NCBI RefSeq assembly: GCF_027497215.1
Contig: NZ_CP114904.1
Coordinates: 3,122,001-3,186,000 of the forward strand
DNA: 64,000 nt
DNA from: Micromonospora sp. WMMD812
GTDB lineage: Bacteria > Actinomycetota > Actinomycetes > Mycobacteriales > Micromonosporaceae
Direction of reading: 5' to 3'
The notes beneath the pieces were generated by a model, which saw only the letters and a list, made by a program, of their open reading frames with translations, was not told the DNA's origin and searched no databases. This document shows positions 1 through 9,315 of the stretch, in pieces; position 1 is the first letter of the stretch; every line of letters begins with the position of its first letter. The position numbers and the translations under genes are program-made.

Positions 1-1084
1 TCTGCCCCATGCCGGGCATCATCGACAGCACGTTGGCGATCGGACCCATCCGCCGGACGGCGATGAGCTGGTCGAGGAAGTCCTCCAGGGTGAACTGCTC
101 GCCGCCCATCAGCTTGGCGGTCATCTTCTCCTTCTGATCGGTGTCGAAGGCCGCCTCGGCCTGCTCGATCAGAGTGAGGACGTCGCCCATGCCGAGGATC
201 CGGCTGGCCATCCGGTCGGGGTGGAAGACGTCGAAGTCCTCCAGCTTCTCGCCGGTGGAGGCGAAGAGGATGGGCTGCCCGGTGACCTCCCGGACGGAGA
301 GGGCGGCACCGCCGCGGGCGTCGCCGTCGAGCTTGGAGAGGACCACACCGGTGATGCCGACGCCGTCGCGGAACGCCTCGGCCGTGCGGACGGCGTCCTG
401 ACCGACCATCGCGTCGATGACGAAGATGACCTCGTCGGGGTCGACCGCGTCGCGGATGTCGGCGGCCTGCTGCATCATCTCGGCGTCGATACCGAGTCGG
501 CCGGCGGTGTCGACGATGACGATGTCCCGGGCGGCCCGGCGGGCGTGCTCGATCGAGTCCCGCGCGACCCGCACCGGGTCGCCGACGCCGTTGCCGGGCT
601 CCGGGGCGTACACCTCGACGCCGGCCCGGCCACCGAGCACCTGGAGCTGCCCGACGGCGTTGGGACGCTGGAGGTCGGCGGCGACCAGCATCGGCTGGTG
701 GCCCTGGGCCTTCAGCCAGCGGGCCAGCTTGCCGGCGAGGGTCGTCTTACCGGAACCCTGGAGGCCGGCCAGCATGATCACGGTCGGCGGCTGCTTGGCG
801 AACTGGAGCCGTCGCCCCTCGCCGCCGAGGACGTTGATCAGCTCCTCGTTGACGATCTTGACGATCTGCTGGGCCGGGTTGAGCGCCTGGGAGACCTCCG
901 CGCCGCGCGCCCGCTCCTTGACGGCCGCGATGAAGCCCTTGACCACCGGCAGCGCGACGTCCGCCTCCAGCAGCGCGAGACGGATCTCGCGCGCGGTGGC
1001 GTCGATGTCGGCGTCGGTGAGCCGGCCCTTGCCGCGGAGCTTGGTGAAGATCCCGGAGAGGCGGTCACTCAAGGTGTCAAACAC
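1..1084 (-). CDS. ffh: Signal recognition particle GTPase Ffh (3' truncated)
   Basis: Ffh binds the SRP RNA and signal sequences of nascent membrane proteins and docks with FtsY at the membrane. The visible 361 codons start at a GTG (MFDTLSDRL...) and cover the N domain, the GTPase G domain with P-loop GLQGSGKTT, DTAGR and TKLDG-type motifs (here SKLDGDARGG), and the beginning of the methionine-rich M domain (LMGGEQFTLEDFLDQL, then MMPGMG at the edge). The rest of the M domain lies beyond the window start. Its receptor gene ftsY is about 9 kb away on the same strand. Identification is secure; only the C-terminus is missing. Confidence 0.97.
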   Translation of the reverse strand, partial: MFDTLSDRLSGIFTKLRGKGRLTDADIDATAREIRLALLEADVALPVVKGFIAAVKERARGAEVSQALNPAQQIVKIVNEELINVLGGEGRRLQFAKQPPTVIMLAGLQGSGKTTLAGKLARWLKAQGHQPMLVAADLQRPNAVGQLQVLGGRAGVEVYAPEPGNGVGDPVRVARDSIEHARRAARDIVIVDTAGRLGIDAEMMQQAADIRDAVDPDEVIFVIDAMVGQDAVRTAEAFRDGVGITGVVLSKLDGDARGGAALSVREVTGQPILFASTGEKLEDFDVFHPDRMASRILGMGDVLTLIEQAEAAFDTDQKEKMTAKLMGGEQFTLEDFLDQLIAVRRMGPIANVLSMMPGMGQ

Positions 1085-1235
1085 GCGAACATCCCGTTAG
1101 TCAGTCTTTCGGCGGGCACAAGTCGGCCGGCTCCGTCGAGTCCGGCCACCGCTAGGGTAGCCCGCCGCGCACACCCGCGCTCCACGCCGGCCCAGCCCCC
1201 GCGCCGTGCCGGGCGCCGCGCCCCCGCCTCGCGCC

Positions 1236-1303
1236 GATCTTGCACTTTCGGCCCACGACTCGCGGCGTTTGGTGGGGAATGTCGGGGCGGAAGGTGCAAG
1301 ATC
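1236..1303. repeat. Palindromic intergenic element, GATCTTGCAC ends
   Basis: Inverted repeat with perfect 10-bp ends GATCTTGCAC (1236-1245) and GTGCAAGATC (1294-1303); complementarity continues imperfectly inward for about 15 more bases. It begins 11 nt after the stop codon of the response regulator on the minus strand, so in RNA it would be a 3'-end hairpin between that gene and ffh. A similar palindrome follows coaD at 29547-29624. It may act as a terminator or be a dispersed REP/MITE-like element. Confidence 0.6.
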
Positions 1304-1313
1304 GCGGGGACGG

Positions 1314-1970
1314 TCAGGACGGGACCAGCCCCGACTGGTACGCGAAGACGACCAGCTGGGCCCGGTCCCGGGCGCCGAGCTTGACCATCGCCCGGCTGAC
1401 GTGGGTACGCGCGGTCGCCGGGCTGACCACCAGCCGCCCCGCGATCTCCTCGTTGCTGAGCCCCTCGCCGACCAGGCCGACCACCTCGCGCTCCCGATCG
1501 GTCAGCGTGCCGAGCCGGGGGTGCGGGCGGGGCACCCGGGCCGGGCGGGTGGCGAACTCGCGCACCACCCGGCGGGTCACCGACGGTGAGAGCAGCGCCT
1601 CCCCCTCGGCCACCAGCCGGACCGCCCGCAGCAGCTCGGCGGGGCGGGTGTCCTTGGTGAGGAACCCGCTGGCACCGTGGCGCAGCGCCTCGAAGACGTA
1701 CTCGTCCAGCTCGAAGGTGGTCAGCACGATCACCCGGGTGCCGGCCAGCTCCGGGTCGGCCACGATCCGCCGGGTCGCCTCGATCCCGTCCACGCCGGGC
1801 ATCCGGACGTCCATGAGGATCACGTCCGGGCGCTCCCGCCGGGCCAGCTCGACGGCGGCCAGGCCGTCGGCCGCCTCACCGACCAGCGCCAGGTCCTCCT
1901 CGCTCTCCACCAGGGCGCGCAGCCCGATCCGGACCAGGTCCTGGTCGTCCGCGATCAACACCCTGATCAT
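1314..1970 (-). CDS. LuxR-family two-component response regulator
   Basis: A 218-residue NarL/LuxR-type response regulator. An N-terminal receiver domain (about 1-120) carries the acidic pair in LIADDQ, the phosphoacceptor Asp54 in ILMDVRMPG and the conserved Lys in FLTKD. A C-terminal LuxR helix-turn-helix (about 155-215) contains LTDREREVVGLVGEGLSNEE. Its ATG overlaps the stop of the histidine kinase by 4 nt (ATGA), so the two are a translationally coupled pair. The adjacent ABC-2 exporter is the likely regulatory target, which is inference from context only. Confidence 0.93.
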   Translation of the reverse strand: MIRVLIADDQDLVRIGLRALVESEEDLALVGEAADGLAAVELARRERPDVILMDVRMPGVDGIEATRRIVADPELAGTRVIVLTTFELDEYVFEALRHGASGFLTKDTRPAELLRAVRLVAEGEALLSPSVTRRVVREFATRPARVPRPHPRLGTLTDREREVVGLVGEGLSNEEIAGRLVVSPATARTHVSRAMVKLGARDRAQLVVFAYQSGLVPS

Positions 1971-3118
1971 GACTGCTCCTCCACCGGCAACCTCGCGTGC
2001 ACCCGGAATCCGCCGCCGACGGTGGGCCCGGCCTCGAACGACCCGCCCAGCGCGACGATCCGCTCCCGCATCCCGGCCAGCCCGGAGCCGGCCGTCCCGT
2101 GAGCCGCCCCGACGACGCCGCGCCCGGTGTCGGCCACCTCCACCTCGACCCCGGTCGGGGTGTAGCGGATCCGCACGGCGGCGGTCGCCGGGCCGGCGTG
2201 CCGCAGCACGTTGGTCAACGACTCCTGGACCACCCGGTAGGCGGCGAGGTCCACCGCGACCGGCAGCGCCGCCGGCTCCCCGTCGACCTCGACCGTGACC
2301 GGCAGCCCGGTTCCGGCCAGCCGGTCGCGCAGCGCCGGGACCTGGGCCAGCCCCGGCGCGGGCGCCCGCTCGGCCGTGCCGTCGCCCCGGCGGACCACCG
2401 CCAGCGTGACCCGCAGCTCGTCGAGCGCCTCCTTGCTGGTCCGGCTGATCGCGGCGAGCGCCGTGTGCGCCTGCTCGGGCCGCTTCTCGAGCAGGTGCAG
2501 CGCGATCTCCGCCTGCAGGTGGATGGCGGCGAGACCGTGCCCAACCACGTCGTGCACCTCCTGGGCCACCCGCAGCCGCTCGCCGTCGGCCAGCCGGCGG
2601 GCCTCTTCCGCCCGGTTGCGGGAAGCCGCCTCCCGGGTGAGCCGGACGGTGGTCCCGACCGCGAAGGGCACCGCCACCCACGCCGCGGCGGGCATGAGCC
2701 CGAGCAGGCCCGGTGGCTGGACGCCGACGAAGACGTGCGTGGTCAGCAGCACGAGCGCGATCGCGCCGCCGGTGGCCGCCGGCCGCAGCGCCCGGTGCGC
2801 GGCGACCGTGTAGACCGCGACGAGGAACGACACCAGGATCGGCCCGTACGGGTAGCCGAGCAGCAGGTACGCCGTGGCCGCCACGGCCGCCACGGCCAGC
2901 GTGAGGAACGGCCACCGACGCCGGACCGCCAGCGCCAGCGCGGCGACCACCACCAGCGCGTACGCCTGCCCGTCGGCGTCGACGCCGCGTTCGGCGGCGG
3001 ACGGCCCGGTGCCGGCCAGCCCGAACGCGAGCACGACGAGGGCGAGGGCGGCGTCGCCGACGCTCTCCCGCCATCCGGGCCGTTCCCGGTCCACGCCGCC
3101 CCTCCCGTCGCTCCCCAT
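1967..3118 (-). CDS. Two-component sensor histidine kinase (HisKA_3)
   Basis: A 383-residue membrane kinase. The N-terminal half has several hydrophobic segments (for example ALALVVLAFGLAG and LTLAVAAVAATAYLLLGYP). The dimerisation/phosphotransfer region of the HisKA_3 class contains RVAQEVHDVVGHGLAAIHLQ, with the phosphoacceptor His in EVHD. A HATPase_c domain follows (QESLTNVLRHAG, then DTGRGV and GLAGMRERI). The ATG at 3118 was chosen because longer reading would run into the upstream permease gene, which ends at 3132. The signal sensed is not evident from sequence. Confidence 0.92.
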   Translation of the reverse strand: MGSDGRGGVDRERPGWRESVGDAALALVVLAFGLAGTGPSAAERGVDADGQAYALVVVAALALAVRRRWPFLTLAVAAVAATAYLLLGYPYGPILVSFLVAVYTVAAHRALRPAATGGAIALVLLTTHVFVGVQPPGLLGLMPAAAWVAVPFAVGTTVRLTREAASRNRAEEARRLADGERLRVAQEVHDVVGHGLAAIHLQAEIALHLLEKRPEQAHTALAAISRTSKEALDELRVTLAVVRRGDGTAERAPAPGLAQVPALRDRLAGTGLPVTVEVDGEPAALPVAVDLAAYRVVQESLTNVLRHAGPATAAVRIRYTPTGVEVEVADTGRGVVGAAHGTAGSGLAGMRERIVALGGSFEAGPTVGGGFRVHARLPVEEQS

Positions 3119-3131
3119 CGTGCCCGCCCGC

Positions 3132-3953
3132 CTAGTCGATGTCCCGCCGGCGCAGCAGCACCGCGCCGGCCGCCGCGAACGCGACCAGATAGCCGGCCAC
3201 CACCAGCGCGGCCTGCCCGCCACCGACCGACGTCGTCACCCCCGGCGTGTCCGAGGACGCGCCCAGCGCCGCCGCCAGTGACCCGGCGTTGGGACCGGGC
3301 AGGCCCTTCTGCAGCTGCGCCACCCAGTCCAGCAGCGGCGCGGCGATGGCGGCCAGCAGGTTCTGCACGGCGAGCATCCACACCAGGCCCAACCCGACCG
3401 GCAGGGCCACGGCGCGCAGGGCGACGGCCAGCACGACACCGAGCATCGCCCACATCATGGCGATGAGCCAGCCCGCCCCGACCCCGGTCAGCAGGTCGCC
3501 GAGCCCCGGCCAGTGCGCCGGCTGCGACTCGGCGGCGGCGATGAGCGCGCTGCCCACCGCGCCGACGCCGAACACGGCCAGGACGACGACCAATGCCGCG
3601 ACCCCCAGCGCCGCCAGCTTGCCGGCGTAGACGGCCGTGCGGGACGGCCCCTGCGACAGCACCGTCTTCCAGGTGCCCCAGCCGTACTCGCCGCCGACCA
3701 CGAGCACGCCGAGGATCAGCACGATCGCGCCGAGGAAGACCGGCAGCCCGCCGAGCGAGTTGCCGACCAACTGGTCCGGCAGCAGCGCGGGCAGTCCTCG
3801 CTCGCTGTTCGGGCCACCCGTGCCGCCGGCGTAGCCGGCGTACGGGAAGACGTACGTGAAGAGCGCCGCGAGCACCAGCGTGATGGCGAGCAGGAGCCAG
3901 GCGGCCGGCCGCCGCACCAGCTTGACCAGCTCGGCCCGGAAGCTACCGGACAT
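3132..3953 (-). CDS. ABC-2 type transporter permease
   Basis: A 273-residue integral membrane protein with about six hydrophobic segments and a cytoplasmic N-terminus (FRAELVKLVRRPAAWLLLAI), typical of ABC-2/YhgE-like export permeases that pair with a separate ATPase. The start overlaps the end of the upstream ATPase gene by 11 nt, and the histidine kinase follows 13 nt downstream. Substrate unknown; families with this layout usually export antibiotics or lipids, which is inference. Confidence 0.87.
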   Translation of the reverse strand: MSGSFRAELVKLVRRPAAWLLLAITLVLAALFTYVFPYAGYAGGTGGPNSERGLPALLPDQLVGNSLGGLPVFLGAIVLILGVLVVGGEYGWGTWKTVLSQGPSRTAVYAGKLAALGVAALVVVLAVFGVGAVGSALIAAAESQPAHWPGLGDLLTGVGAGWLIAMMWAMLGVVLAVALRAVALPVGLGLVWMLAVQNLLAAIAAPLLDWVAQLQKGLPGPNAGSLAAALGASSDTPGVTTSVGGGQAALVVAGYLVAFAAAGAVLLRRRDID

Positions 3954-4845
3954 CGGCCGTCTCCTTTCCGATCAGTTCGAAGAACACCTGCTCCAGGTCG
4001 CGCTCGCGGGGGCGCAGCTCCCGTACCGCCACCCCGGCCTGGACGAGTTCCGTGTTCAGCCAGGCCGCCCGTTCCGGTTCGACGGCCAGTTCCAGCCCGC
4101 CGTCGACCACCCGCACCCGGTCCGCGCCGAGGAGGGTCCTCGCGCGCTCGGCCGCGCCGTCCAGTGGCTCGGCCAGCACCCGCAGGCCGGCCGCGCCGCG
4201 CAGGTCCGCGACGCTGCCCTCGGCGACCAGCCGGCCCTGGGAGATCACTCCGACGCGGTCGCAGACCTGCTCGACCTCGCCGAGCAGGTGGCTGGAGAGG
4301 AGCACGGTGCAGCCGGCGGCACCGAGCCGGCGGATCAGCCGCCGCATGTCGGCCGTGCCGGCCGGGTCCAGTCCGTTGGTGGGTTCGTCGAGGATGAGCA
4401 GGCGCGGGTCCTTCAGCAGGGCGGCCGCCACCCCGAGGCGCTGCTTCATGCCGAGGGAGTAGCCGGCGTACCGGTCGCCGGCCCGCTGGGCGAGGTCGAC
4501 CAGGTCGAGCACCAGCGGCACCCGGTCGGCCGGGGCGCCGGCGTAGCGGGCCAGCACCCGCAGGTTCTCCCGCCCGGAGAGGTACGGATAGAAGGCCGGT
4601 CCCTCGATCAGCGCGCCCACCGAGGCGAGCTGCCCGGCGCCCGGTGGCCGCCCGAGCAGCCGGACGGTGCCGGCGGTGGGGCGGACCAGGCCGAGCAGCA
4701 TCCGCAGGGTGGTGGTCTTGCCGGCACCGTTGGGGCCGAGGAAGCCGTACACCTCGCCGGCCCGCACGGTCAGGTCGAGATCCCGCACGGCGGTCAGGCC
4801 GCCGTACCGCTTGGTGAGTCCTTCGGTCTGCACAGGCAGGTTCAT
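3943..4845 (-). CDS. ABC transporter ATP-binding protein
   Basis: A 300-residue ATPase of the CcmA/DrrA type. Walker A is GPNGAGKTTT, the signature is SLGMKQRL, Walker B is LLILDEPTNGLDP, followed by the switch His in LLSSHLL. The ATG at 4845 (MNLPVQTEGLTKRYGG) is preferred over an in-frame upstream codon because it starts exactly at the family N-terminus and the extra 40 residues are Arg-rich and unlike the family. It is the first gene of an ATPase-permease-kinase-regulator transcription unit. The 168 nt between it and glnD show no further gene. Confidence 0.93.
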   Translation of the reverse strand: MNLPVQTEGLTKRYGGLTAVRDLDLTVRAGEVYGFLGPNGAGKTTTLRMLLGLVRPTAGTVRLLGRPPGAGQLASVGALIEGPAFYPYLSGRENLRVLARYAGAPADRVPLVLDLVDLAQRAGDRYAGYSLGMKQRLGVAAALLKDPRLLILDEPTNGLDPAGTADMRRLIRRLGAAGCTVLLSSHLLGEVEQVCDRVGVISQGRLVAEGSVADLRGAAGLRVLAEPLDGAAERARTLLGADRVRVVDGGLELAVEPERAAWLNTELVQAGVAVRELRPRERDLEQVFFELIGKETADVR

Positions 4846-5013
4846 GCCATCGAGGGTTCCGCGCGGCGGGCGTCGGCGCGTCGGCCGGCGGGCGGCTCCG
4901 CGGCTACGCGACTGGACGTAGCGGGCGGGCGCGGACGCCGCCCGGCGGCGGCGAACCCCGGTCACACCGCGGCGAGGAGGGCATCCTCCACGCGGGTCCG
5001 GGTGCCGTCGTCG

Positions 5014-7287
5014 TCACACCGCGCCGAGGACAGCCGCCTCCAGGCGGGCGCGGGTGGCGTCGTCGGGCCAGCCGCCGACCAGGTAGAAGGCGTCCACCAC
5101 GTCGCCGCCGAGGGTGGAGATGCGGGCCGCCCGGACCTGGGCGCCGGCCTCGTCGAGCGCGCAGGTCACCCGGTAGAGCAGCCCGGCGGCGTCGGCGGCG
5201 CGCAGCTCCAACAGCGCCGCGTCGGTGGCCGCCTCCCGGTGCCAGACGACCCGGGGCGCGGCCCCCGAGCCGTGCGCCGCCAGGGCCCGGCCGCGCAGCC
5301 GCTGGGTGACGGAGACGTCGCCGGCGACCGCCCGGCGCAGGTCGGCGGTGAGCCCGATCGGGTCGGGCGCGAGGCCGTACCGGGGCTGTACCCGGCACTC
5401 GACCAGAGCGCGCCCGTCGACCGTCGAGGCGTCCGCGGAGATCACCTCCAGACGGTGCAGGGCCAGGCAGCCGGCCACCGTGGCGAGCAGGCCACGCCGG
5501 TCGGCCGCGGCGACGGCCACCCGGTCACCGCTGAGCTGGACCACCGGCAGGGGCTCGGCCAGCAGCGCCGGGTCCGGCGCGGGCGGGGCGGGCAGCACAC
5601 CGCTGTCCAGGGCGGTGTGGACCCGGCCGACCAGCTCGGCGACGAGCCGACCCTTCCAGTCCGACCAGGCGGCCGGCCCGGTCGCGGCGGCGTCCGCCCG
5701 GACCAGGGCGTGCAGCAGGTCGAGGGTGGCCGCGTCGCCGACCGCCTCGGCGACCCCGGAGATGGTGATCGGGTCGGCCAGGTCCCGGCGGGTGGCCACG
5801 TCGGGCAGCAGCAGGTGCAGCCGGACCAGCGTGCCGATCAGCGCCACCTCGGCCTCGGGCAGGCCGATCCGGGCGGCCACCGCCTCGGCGATCGGGGCAC
5901 CCACCGTGCTGTGGTCACCCGGAAGCCCCTTGCCGATGTCGTGCAGCAGGGCGCCGAGCAGCAGCAGGTCGGGCCGCTCCACGTCGCGGGAGTGGCGGCT
6001 GGCCTCGAACGCGGTCTGCACCAGGTGCCGGTCGAGGGTGAACCGGTGCACCGGGTTGTGCTGGGGCAGGCTGCGCACGCGGGTCCACTCGGGCAGCCAG
6101 CCGTCGACCAGGCCGTACCGGTCGCAGGTCTCCCAGGCGGGGACCAGTCCGGGGCCGGCGCCGAGCAGGGTGGTCAGCGCGGCCCGGGCGTCGGCCGGCC
6201 ACGGCGTGGGCAGCGGCGGGCAGTACGCGGCCAGCCACTCGCAGGTCGCCCGGGCGATCGGCAGCCGGGTGGTGGCCGCCGCGGCGGCCACCCGCAGGGA
6301 CAGGCTCGGATCCGGGCGGGCGCCGATCGCGGTCCGGGCGAGCACCAGCTCACCGTCGTGCTCCACCACGTCCCGGGCCACCGGGCGGCGGACCGGGCGG
6401 CCGGCGCCGACCCGGGACCGGCCGCCGCGCAGCCGATCGGCGGCGCGGAAGGCGTCGTCCAGGGCGTGGCTGACGGTACGGGCGTCGCCGGCCACCCGCC
6501 GCAGCAGGGCGTCGCCGTCCTCCAGCCCGAGCAGCGCGGCCACCCCGTCCCGCTCCTGGGCGACCAACCGGTCGACCCGGCGGCCGACCTGCTCGTGCAG
6601 CGCGTCCCGGACGTCCAGGAGCCGCAGGTGCGCGGCCCGGACGGCGGGACGCAGCGCGTCGGTGACGCCGGCGGTCGCGACGGCCCGCAGGATGCCCACG
6701 TCGCGCAGCCCGCCGGCGGCCTCCTTGAGGTCCCCTTCGAGCAGGAAGGCCAGTTCGCCGTGGGCCTGCCAGCGGGCGGCGGTGATCTCGCGCAGGTGCG
6801 GGAGCCGGCGGACGGCGGTGCGCCGCCAGTGGTCGGCGGCGCTGCGGATGAGCGACTCGGCGAGGGTGGGGTCGCCGGCGACCAGCCGGGCGTCCAGCAG
6901 CCCGAGAGCCACCTTCACGTCGTCCTGGGCGACCGAGAGGGCCTCGCCGACGGTGCGGACGGAGTGGTCGAGCCGCAGCCCGGCGTCCCACACCGGGTAC
7001 CAGATGGCGGCGGCCAACTCGTCGACGCCGGGCACGCCGGCGTGCAGCAGCACCAGGTCGAGGTCGCCGTGCGGGGCGCACTGCCGCCGCCCCAGCCCGC
7101 CGACGGCGAGCAGCGCCACCCCCGGCCGGGGCGGCAGCAGCGGCGCCAGGAACGCGTCGTACGCGCCGGCCCGCCGCTGCCGCGCCTCCGCGCCGACGCC
7201 GGAGATGGCGAGGACCCCGTCGACCGGGCGGGTCGCGCCTGCGGGAGCGGGGGTTCCCGGCGCGGCCCTCCCGGTCAACGAGGTCAT
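5014..7287 (-). CDS. glnD: PII uridylyl/adenylyltransferase GlnD
   Basis: GlnD modifies and demodifies the PII protein according to glutamine level. The 757-residue protein has the nucleotidyltransferase signature near residues 63-80 (GGLGRRQCAPHGDLDL, with Gly in place of the usual Ser before the catalytic Asp), an HD domain (LLLGALLHDIGKGLPGDHS) and two C-terminal ACT domains (around GDRVAVAAADRRGLLATVAG and LELRAADAAGLLYRV). In Streptomyces the homologue adenylylates rather than uridylylates GlnK; the same is plausible here but cannot be read from sequence. It follows glnB by 11 nt in the amtB-glnB-glnD operon. Confidence 0.95.
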   Translation of the reverse strand: MTSLTGRAAPGTPAPAGATRPVDGVLAISGVGAEARQRRAGAYDAFLAPLLPPRPGVALLAVGGLGRRQCAPHGDLDLVLLHAGVPGVDELAAAIWYPVWDAGLRLDHSVRTVGEALSVAQDDVKVALGLLDARLVAGDPTLAESLIRSAADHWRRTAVRRLPHLREITAARWQAHGELAFLLEGDLKEAAGGLRDVGILRAVATAGVTDALRPAVRAAHLRLLDVRDALHEQVGRRVDRLVAQERDGVAALLGLEDGDALLRRVAGDARTVSHALDDAFRAADRLRGGRSRVGAGRPVRRPVARDVVEHDGELVLARTAIGARPDPSLSLRVAAAAATTRLPIARATCEWLAAYCPPLPTPWPADARAALTTLLGAGPGLVPAWETCDRYGLVDGWLPEWTRVRSLPQHNPVHRFTLDRHLVQTAFEASRHSRDVERPDLLLLGALLHDIGKGLPGDHSTVGAPIAEAVAARIGLPEAEVALIGTLVRLHLLLPDVATRRDLADPITISGVAEAVGDAATLDLLHALVRADAAATGPAAWSDWKGRLVAELVGRVHTALDSGVLPAPPAPDPALLAEPLPVVQLSGDRVAVAAADRRGLLATVAGCLALHRLEVISADASTVDGRALVECRVQPRYGLAPDPIGLTADLRRAVAGDVSVTQRLRGRALAAHGSGAAPRVVWHREAATDAALLELRAADAAGLLYRVTCALDEAGAQVRAARISTLGGDVVDAFYLVGGWPDDATRARLEAAVLGAV

Positions 7288-7298
7288 CGTGGCTTCTC

Positions 7299-7661
<363 letters not shown>

Positions 7662-9074
7662 TTAACCGGCGACCTTTTCGCTGACCGGCTCGGCGGGCTC
7701 CGCCGCCGCGGGCTCGCCCGCCGCCGGCTTGGCGCCGCTCGGCGCGATGCCGGCCATCGCGAACGCGCCGCCGCTGCCGCCGCCCGCCGGGGAGAGGTCG
7801 TAGCCGCTCTCCGCGTGCTCGGCGATGTCGATACCCCCGACCTCGTCCTCCGAACGGACCCGGAAGCCGATGGTCTTCTCGATCGCGAACGCGATCAGCC
7901 AGGCGATCCCGAAGGACCAGACGCTCACGATCACACCGGCCAGAGCCTGCCGACCCAGCTGCGTCACCCCGCCGCCGTAGAAGAGGCCGTCGGAGGCGCC
8001 GACCACGTCGGTGATCGCGGCGTTGACCGAGTTGGTGGCGAACAGGCCCAGCCAGAGCGAGCCGATCCAACCGCCGACGAAGTGCACGCCGACGACGTCG
8101 AGGGAGTCGTCGTAGCCCAGCTTGTACTTGAGGCTGACCGCGAGCGCGCAGACCGCGCCGGCCACCAGGCCGAGCAGCACCGACGCCCAGGGGGCGATGA
8201 AGCCGCACGCCGGCGTGATGGCGACCAGACCGGCGATCGCGCCCGAGGAGGCGCCCACCATCGTCGGCTTCCGGTCCTTGATCCACTCCACCACGATCCA
8301 GCCGAGCACGGCGGCGGCCGTGGCGAGCTGGGTGTTGATGAAGGCCAGGCCGGCGACGGAGTCGACGGTCAGCTCCGAGCCGGCGTTGAAGCCGAACCAG
8401 CCGAACCAGAGCAGCCCGGCGCCGAGCGCGACCAGCGGGATGTTGTGCGGCTTCATGCCCTCCCGCGGCCAGCCCAGCCGCTTGCCGAGCACCAGCGCGA
8501 CGGCCAGGGCCGCGGCTCCGGCGTTGATGTGCACGGCGGTACCGCCGGCGAAGTCCAGCGCGTGGATGTCGCCGCCGATGATGCCGCCGCCCCAGACCCA
8601 GTGCGCGACCGGGAAGTAGACCAGGGTCGCCCAGCCGAAGGCGAACAGCAGCCAACCGGCGATCTTGGCGCGGTCGGCGATGGCGCCACTGATCAGCGCG
8701 ACGGTGATCACCGCGAAGACCATCTGGAACGCCATGAAGACGTACAGCGGGACGCCGATGCCGCTCGGGTTCTCGGCGGTCGCGCCCCAGAGGTCGGTCT
8801 CGGCGAGGAAGGTCTTGGTGCCGAGGTAGGCCGCCGGGTCGCCCCAGAAGCCGTTGACATCGCTACCGAACGCGATGCTGAAGCCGTAGAACCACCACAG
8901 AACAGAGATGAGCCCGATCGCCGTGAAGCTCATCATCATCATGTTGAGTACGCCCTTGGCCCGGTTGAGGCCGCCATAGAACAGCGCCAGTCCCGGTGTC
9001 ATAAGGAGCACGAGCGCGGTCGACACCAGCAGCCATACGGTGTTGCCGGAGTCGATCGTCGGTGCTTCAGGCAC
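7662..9074 (-). CDS. amtB: Ammonium transporter AmtB
   Basis: A 470-residue Amt/Rh channel with about eleven membrane segments starting NTVWLLVSTALVLLMTPGLA. Both pore histidines are visible (GGTAVHINAGAAALA and GVHFVGGWIGSLW), as is the Phe gate region (MAFQMVFAVIT). After the last helix there is an extra Gly/Ala/Glu-rich tail of about 50 residues. It is first in the amtB-glnB-glnD operon, under two GlnR-like boxes at 9187-9223, so expression is expected under nitrogen limitation. Confidence 0.96.
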   Translation of the reverse strand: MPEAPTIDSGNTVWLLVSTALVLLMTPGLALFYGGLNRAKGVLNMMMMSFTAIGLISVLWWFYGFSIAFGSDVNGFWGDPAAYLGTKTFLAETDLWGATAENPSGIGVPLYVFMAFQMVFAVITVALISGAIADRAKIAGWLLFAFGWATLVYFPVAHWVWGGGIIGGDIHALDFAGGTAVHINAGAAALAVALVLGKRLGWPREGMKPHNIPLVALGAGLLWFGWFGFNAGSELTVDSVAGLAFINTQLATAAAVLGWIVVEWIKDRKPTMVGASSGAIAGLVAITPACGFIAPWASVLLGLVAGAVCALAVSLKYKLGYDDSLDVVGVHFVGGWIGSLWLGLFATNSVNAAITDVVGASDGLFYGGGVTQLGRQALAGVIVSVWSFGIAWLIAFAIEKTIGFRVRSEDEVGGIDIAEHAESGYDLSPAGGGSGGAFAMAGIAPSGAKPAAGEPAAAEPAEPVSEKVAG

Positions 9075-9186
9075 GCTGGCCTCCTAAGGTGAAGTTCCCT
9101 CCTTCGCGGCTTCCGGGGCAGCGTCGCCCGTAGGCCGGTTGCGCGGAAGCTTGGTTGCCTGCTGTTTCACCGAGGGTCCCATGCCG

Positions 9187-9223
9187 GTTTCCGTTCGGTG
9201 ACGGGTTGTTTCGTACGTGTGAA
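9187..9223 (-). promoter_or_regulatory. Tandem GlnR-like binding boxes upstream of amtB
   Basis: On the minus strand the sequence reads TTCAC-N6-GAAAC (9208-9223), then 5 nt, then GTCAC-N6-GAAAC (9187-9202). The known actinobacterial GlnR box is gTnAc-n6-GaAAc; the second copy is a full match and the first deviates at one base. The pair lies 113-149 nt upstream of the amtB start. GlnR activates amtB-glnK-glnD in Streptomyces and mycobacteria, so the placement fits. Confidence 0.8.
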
Positions 9224-9315
9224 GCGGGTTGTCCGTCGGGCGTCATGGACGGCGGTGGATCGCCCGTACGGCCGGCGTCGATGTCCGACCGGCCGGCACG
9301 GTCCACCGCCCCCTC

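Noticed and set aside
221..1384. Long open frames on the plus strand opposite ffh, glnD, smc, recG and similar genes
   Set aside because: They are antisense shadows of recognisable genes in high-GC DNA, rich in Arg/Ala/Pro, without family motifs.
7800..9000. Possible horizontally acquired amtB
   Set aside because: Base composition and gene order (amtB-glnB-glnD) match the normal actinobacterial arrangement.
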